Below are positions 6,028-10,079 of a stretch of 10,079 nt of DNA, piece by piece. The first letter of the stretch is position 1. Each line of letters starts with the position of its first letter. A program made the position numbers and the translations under genes. Origin of the DNA: Bacillota bacterium (GTDB lineage Bacteria > Bacillota > Tb-RUG-66); NCBI GenBank assembly GCA_016288255.1, contig JAEEYS010000090.1, positions 1-10,079 of the forward strand. The letters run 5' to 3'. Below the pieces are notes generated by a model. It ran no database searches. It saw only the letters and a list, made by a program, of their open reading frames with translations, and was not told the DNA's origin.

Positions 6028-7125
6028 ATGAAGCGATCGATCGCCATATTGGCAGTGATATTGATTTTTGTCTTGAGTTTGGGGACCATGGCGGCGGAAA
6101 ATGTGTTTGGTACCGTAACGAACCTGATCAATGCCGCGGTCAATAACAGCAGACAGGCAACTTTGGATCAAATGACCATTGAAATGAATGAAGTAAAATT
6201 GGAAGAAGCGAAAAACGGCGCGGAAAATCCCAATATTGCCGCTACGGACCGGGTGACCAGACTGGAAAGGAATCTAAAACAGCAGGTGGAACCCATGAAA
6301 GCGGAACTGGAACTGGAATTGTCCAAACGAAGAGAAAGGGACAACAAATATCAGCTCAAGGCGAGTTTGTTTGAAAAATCCATGGACTATTTGCTGACGC
6401 AAAAAGAGATCCAAAAGGATTCCAAGCTGTTGGAGATCAAAAATTATCAGTACGAATTGGCAAACGGCAAGCTGAAAAACAAAACCATGACCCAAGTGGA
6501 TGTGGATACGGCGAAATACAACAAGGAAGAAGCAAGACTCAATTTGGTCAACGCGGAAAACAATTTAAAGGATCTGCAGTATCAGATCAATCTTTTGGCG
6601 GAAAACAATATCGATGCGGGGATCTCCATTACCGATCCGCTGACGCTGATGCCGGCATTAAAAGTGGATCTAAATGACATTTTGAGTAAGATCAATAAGA
6701 TGACAGATATCTATAAAGCGGAAAAGCAGTATGAGATCAACAGCAAGATATTTGAATTGACGGCGGCTGAGTATGTGAACACGGACAAAGAGTATCAGGA
6801 AGCCAGAAATGACATGGAAAAGGCAAAACTGGATTTGGAAAGCATCAAGGAAGACATGGAAGTGAGCATCAGACGGCAGAAGAATGCTTTGGACAACGGT
6901 TTGAAAAAAGTGGATCTGGCAAAAGAATATATGGAACTGATGCAGGAAAAACTGACTATCGGCAAGAAAAAACTGGATCTGGGACTGCTTTCCAAAGAAG
7001 AGCTGTATGCTATCGAAGAAGAAAGCGCTGTGGCGGAATACGGTTATTATGCCGCTATCCGCGACTATAACGTGGCTTATGATACATTCAACAATACGGT
7101 CATCAACGTGATTGCGAATTCTTGA
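6028..7125 (+). CDS. TolC-family protein 2, helix-only, secreted
   Basis: This 365-residue protein has a signal peptide ending near 22-23 (GTMAA/E), followed by long charged helices with high coiled-coil character. The TolC-like half-repeats are ELANGKLKNKTMTQVDVDTA (about 143-162) and LDLGLLSKEELYAIEEE (about 316-332). The second closely matches the usual TolC repeat; the first is degenerate and lacks the typical L-G. No beta-strand-rich insertion is seen. Sequence identity to the preceding gene looks low despite the shared architecture, so this is an old paralogue rather than a recent duplicate. The ribosome binding site AGGAGGGG (6014-6021) overlaps the upstream stop codon, which implies translational coupling. 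It could instead be a coiled-coil scaffold that no longer acts as a channel. Its place between another TolC homologue and the adaptor favours an efflux role. Confidence 0.75.
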   Translation: MKRSIAILAVILIFVLSLGTMAAENVFGTVTNLINAAVNNSRQATLDQMTIEMNEVKLEEAKNGAENPNIAATDRVTRLERNLKQQVEPMKAELELELSKRRERDNKYQLKASLFEKSMDYLLTQKEIQKDSKLLEIKNYQYELANGKLKNKTMTQVDVDTAKYNKEEARLNLVNAENNLKDLQYQINLLAENNIDAGISITDPLTLMPALKVDLNDILSKINKMTDIYKAEKQYEINSKIFELTAAEYVNTDKEYQEARNDMEKAKLDLESIKEDMEVSIRRQKNALDNGLKKVDLAKEYMELMQEKLTIGKKKLDLGLLSKEELYAIEEESAVAEYGYYAAIRDYNVAYDTFNNTVINVIANS

Positions 7126-7182
7126 TAAAAGAGAAACGGGAAAGAGATAAGAGGGAAAGAGGAAAAGAAAGGACAAAAAGAA

Positions 7183-8331
7183 ATGAAGCAAAAATTAACC
7201 GGTTGGGTATCCATATTATTGATTTTACTGCTCCTGTTTTCTTTGACCGGCTGTACCAAAAAGGATGTGTCGGGAGAAACCGAACAAGAGGAAGAAGAGA
7301 TCAAAATTTATCCGGTCGCGGTGGAAACCGCCGAAACAGGCGAATTTGTCAACACTTCCACAGTGATGGGGACCGTTGCGGCGAACGAAACGGCGGATGT
7401 GTTCAGCAAAGCGTCCGGAAAGATCATAGAACTTTCCATGACATCGGGACAAAAAGTGAATAAAGGAGACGTTTTGATCGTGCTGGATCGGGAAGATATC
7501 CAGGTACAGATCAAACAGGCAAAAGCGGGAGTCGACGTGGCAAAAGACGCGAAGGCAAAAGCGCAGATCCAGTATGACAACGCGAAACTGACCTATGAAA
7601 GGATGCTGGAGCTGTATGATCTGGGTGGTGTTTCCAAACAGCAGCTGGAACAGGCGGAAATGCAGATGAAGCTGCTAGATCCTTCTTCTTATGACGCGCA
7701 GATCGCCCAGGCGGAAGCATCGTTGGAACTTTTGAACAATCAGCTGGATAACTGCGTCATCACAGCGCCTTTGAGCGGCGTGGTGACGAATGTATTGGTC
7801 AAAAAAGGGGATATGGCGTCTCCCGGATATGCTTTGGCGAATATCATCAGTACCGGTACCGTCAAAGTCACTTTTTCCGTGACGGCGGAACAGGTCAACG
7901 CCATCAAGCTGGGACAGCAGTTGAAGGTCCTGGTGGACGCGGTCAACGGGGAACCCATGACCGGGACCATTGTCAGCATCGATCCCGTGGCAAATCAGCA
8001 GACCAAGCTTTATCCGGTAGAGCTGGAGCTTAAAAATGAGGACGGACTGCTAAAGCCCGGCATGTTTGCCAATGTGACATTGGAAACGGATAAAAAAGCA
8101 GATGTGATACTGGTGCCCAATGACGCTGTCATGACGGTGGAAGGAAAGACCGGCGTTTATTTGGTAAAAGAAGATATTGCGGTATTTCGGGAAATCGTAA
8201 CAGGGTTGAGCAACAATATGTATACAGAGGTAGTGGAAGGAATGGAAGTCGGCGATGTCTATATCGTGGACGGACAATACTCCTTGGAAGACGGGGATCA
8301 AGTGACCATAACAGACCGGGGTGAAAACTGA
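7183..8331 (+). CDS. RND efflux adaptor (membrane fusion protein), lipoprotein
   Basis: This 382-residue HlyD/AcrA-type adaptor has a lipoprotein signal with lipobox LTGC (Cys24), so it is lipid-anchored on the outer face of the cytoplasmic membrane. Domains in order: first lipoyl half about 73-105 (KASGKIIEL, GQKVNKGDVLIVLD), alpha-hairpin about 106-190, second lipoyl half about 191-222 (CVITAPLSGVV, VKKGD), beta-barrel about 225-300 (ending LKPGMFANV), and membrane-proximal domain about 305-380. The hairpin tip has R140-x3-L144-x6-S151, matching the spacing of the RLS motif with which AcrA docks on TolC. An acidic linker (EQEEEE, 34-39) follows the lipid anchor. The start is at 7183, with a modest AAAGGA site about 9 nt upstream. 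The 57-bp gap after TolC-like 2 shows no terminator. It bridges the RND permease and the TolC-like proteins. Confidence 0.95.
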   Translation: MKQKLTGWVSILLILLLLFSLTGCTKKDVSGETEQEEEEIKIYPVAVETAETGEFVNTSTVMGTVAANETADVFSKASGKIIELSMTSGQKVNKGDVLIVLDREDIQVQIKQAKAGVDVAKDAKAKAQIQYDNAKLTYERMLELYDLGGVSKQQLEQAEMQMKLLDPSSYDAQIAQAEASLELLNNQLDNCVITAPLSGVVTNVLVKKGDMASPGYALANIISTGTVKVTFSVTAEQVNAIKLGQQLKVLVDAVNGEPMTGTIVSIDPVANQQTKLYPVELELKNEDGLLKPGMFANVTLETDKKADVILVPNDAVMTVEGKTGVYLVKEDIAVFREIVTGLSNNMYTEVVEGMEVGDVYIVDGQYSLEDGDQVTITDRGEN

Positions 8332-10079
8332 TGTTTTTGTCAAAAATCTCCGTAAGACGCCCTGTAACGATTTTGATGTGTATTTTTATTGTGATCTTTT
8401 TCGGCGCGATCTGTCTGTCCCGTTTGGGGATCGACATGCTGCCGGATATGAATTATCCGATTCTGGCGGTGATCACGACCTATTCCGGCACAGGACCGGA
8501 AGAAATGGAAAATCAGGTGACCCGCCCTGTAGAAAGCGCGGTCGCCACGGTAAGCAACATTGAGTCGATCCGCTCCACCAGCACCGAAGGGCAATCCATG
8601 GTGATCGTGGAGCTTTCCTGGGGGACGGACTTGGATTATACCGCTTTAAAAGTGAGAGAAAATCTTTCTCTGATCTCGGATTATCTGCCGGAAGGGGCAG
8701 ATGAGCCTATGGTGGTGCAGTATGATCCTTCCATTATCCCTGTGGCGACATATTCTTTGTCCAGTGAAATGGAACCGGCGCAGTTTACCAAACTGATCGA
8801 AGATATCGTCAAACCGAGACTGGAACGATTGGAAGGGGTCGCTTCCGTTTCCGTATCCGGTGAAATGGAACGGGAAATTTTAGTAACGCTGGATGATAAA
8901 AAAATGCTGGGATACGGACTGACCACCACGCAGGTGATGCAGATGCTGGCCGCGCAGAATCTAAACAACGCGGGAGGCAGCATAGCGGAAAACGACTTTT
9001 CGTATTTGATCCGTATCGTGGGAGAGTTTGAAAATGTATCCCAAATAGAAAATATCAGTTTGACAACGCCTACCGGCGGTGTGATTAAGTTAAAAGACAT
9101 TGCGAATGTTGTAGACAGCTATAAAACAAAAGAGTCTTACAGCTATTTGAGCGGAAAAGAAACCATTGGGCTCAGCATCCAAAAGCAATCCGGGACCAAT
9201 ACGGTGCAGGTGGCCAATCGGGTCAGAAAAGAACTGGATCAGTTGAAGCAGGAACTGCCGGGCAATGTGGAAGCCGTTCCGATTTTGGATCAGTCCGAAT
9301 TTATCACTTTAGCCATCAATTCCGTTTTCAGCAACGGGATGATCGGCGGGATACTGGCGGTTTTGATCATTTATTCTTTTTTAAGAAGCATCGGCTCCAC
9401 GCTGGTCATCGCGGCAGCCATGCCGATCTCTATCATTGCCACTTTTATTTTGATCTATTTCGCGGGACTGACCCTGAACATGATGAGTTTAGGCGGCTTG
9501 GCGCTGGGGATCGGGATGCTGGTGGACAACGCCATCGTTGTATTGGAAAACATCTTTCGAAAGCGGCAGGAAGGGTTGCCCATTGACCGCGCCGCTATAG
9601 AAGGCGCAAGTGAAGTGGCCAATGCGATCATTGCCTCTACTTTGACGACACTGGCGGTATTTTTGCCCATTGTATTCGTGCAGGGGATCGCTTCGGAGCT
9701 GTTTAAAGAGCTGGCTTTGACCATATCTTTTTCTTTGATCTCTTCCCTGGTGGTCTCTCTCACATTGGTGCCCATGCTTTCTTCTAAACTGATGCGGGGG
9801 AAACAGGCGGATAAGATCATGGATAAGCTGACGCAGGAAGAAGAAGCAAAGGCGGCAGCGCAAAAACAAAAGAAAAGAAAAGGCTATCTGGGCGTCTACG
9901 AGGCTTCTTTGAGATGGTCTGTCGATCATAAAACGATCATTATTTTGATTTTGGTGGTCATGCTCGGTATTTCCGGCTTTGTGGCGCCTTTGATAAAAGC
10001 GGAATTCATACCCAACATGACCATGGGAACGGTCATCATCAATCTGGATCTGCCGAAAGGGACCAGCTTGGAAAAGAAT
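8331..10079 (+). CDS. RND-family efflux permease, 5' part (runs off window end)
   Basis: An open frame of 583 codons has no stop, about 55-60% of a usual ~1,030-residue permease. Signatures: RRPVTILM leading into TM1, then RLGIDMLPDMNYP, the periplasmic porter region (PEEMENQVTRPVE, SWGTDLDYTALKVREN, VSVSGEMEREI), then TM2 onward from about 325. TM4 carries GIGMLVDNAIVVLENIF; D399 equals AcrB D407, and N400 sits where AcrB has D408. A charged cytoplasmic stretch (about 489-518) precedes the next TM (about 538-555), followed by EFIPNMTMG, the start of the second repeat. It uses the proton-motive force to export drugs, lipids or peptides; the substrate is unknown. Gram-positive relatives include SwrC-like pumps. 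The start ATG overlaps the adaptor stop (TGATG), so the two are translationally coupled. The partner Lys/Asp residues in TM10 are beyond the window. Confidence 0.96.
   Translation, partial: MFLSKISVRRPVTILMCIFIVIFFGAICLSRLGIDMLPDMNYPILAVITTYSGTGPEEMENQVTRPVESAVATVSNIESIRSTSTEGQSMVIVELSWGTDLDYTALKVRENLSLISDYLPEGADEPMVVQYDPSIIPVATYSLSSEMEPAQFTKLIEDIVKPRLERLEGVASVSVSGEMEREILVTLDDKKMLGYGLTTTQVMQMLAAQNLNNAGGSIAENDFSYLIRIVGEFENVSQIENISLTTPTGGVIKLKDIANVVDSYKTKESYSYLSGKETIGLSIQKQSGTNTVQVANRVRKELDQLKQELPGNVEAVPILDQSEFITLAINSVFSNGMIGGILAVLIIYSFLRSIGSTLVIAAAMPISIIATFILIYFAGLTLNMMSLGGLALGIGMLVDNAIVVLENIFRKRQEGLPIDRAAIEGASEVANAIIASTLTTLAVFLPIVFVQGIASELFKELALTISFSLISSLVVSLTLVPMLSSKLMRGKQADKIMDKLTQEEEAKAAAQKQKKRKGYLGVYEASLRWSVDHKTIIILILVVMLGISGFVAPLIKAEFIPNMTMGTVIINLDLPKGTSLEKN

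Noticed and set aside
1..10079. CRISPR arrays, tRNA/rRNA genes, insertion sequences, toxin-antitoxin or phage genes
   Set aside because: No regular direct repeats with spacers, no cloverleaf or rRNA-like sequence, and no transposase, integrase or terminal inverted repeats were seen.

Overview
The window looks like chromosomal DNA from a monoderm, anaerobe-type Firmicute, probably Clostridia. Three things point that way: a surface-layer-type protein with three SLH domains, strong AGGAGG-type ribosome binding sites, and TolC-like proteins that show no room for outer-membrane beta-barrel strands. I cannot name the species. All genes are on the + strand.

Layout. Positions 1-406 are intergenic and hold the promoter and a structured 5' leader for a 958-residue SLH/Ig-like S-layer protein (407-3283), which ends at a strong intrinsic terminator. 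A separate single-gene unit follows, with its own promoter and terminator: a membrane-anchored L,D-transpeptidase of the YkuD type (3499-4239). A near-consensus sigma-A promoter (4444-4473) then carries a TetR-type palindromic operator just downstream of its -10 box. It opens a leader of about 365 nt that leads into an efflux operon: TolC-like 1 (4846-6015), TolC-like 2 (6028-7125), a lipoprotein membrane-fusion adaptor (7183-8331), and an RND permease that starts at 8331 and runs off the window end (583 codons, no stop).

How the genes relate. The first two genes are cell-envelope functions (surface layer and peptidoglycan cross-linking) but appear to be transcribed independently. The last four form one RND-type export system. 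The adaptor keeps the R-x3-L-x6-S hairpin-tip motif that contacts TolC in Gram-negative pumps, and both TolC-like proteins keep the two-fold internal repeat, yet neither has an evident barrel insertion. A tripartite-style pump built with helix-only, TolC-like partners in a cell that seems to lack an outer membrane is the most interesting system here. Its long leader, the operator without an adjacent regulator gene, and a cluster of GTCT-containing repeats in the leader are the next things to look at.
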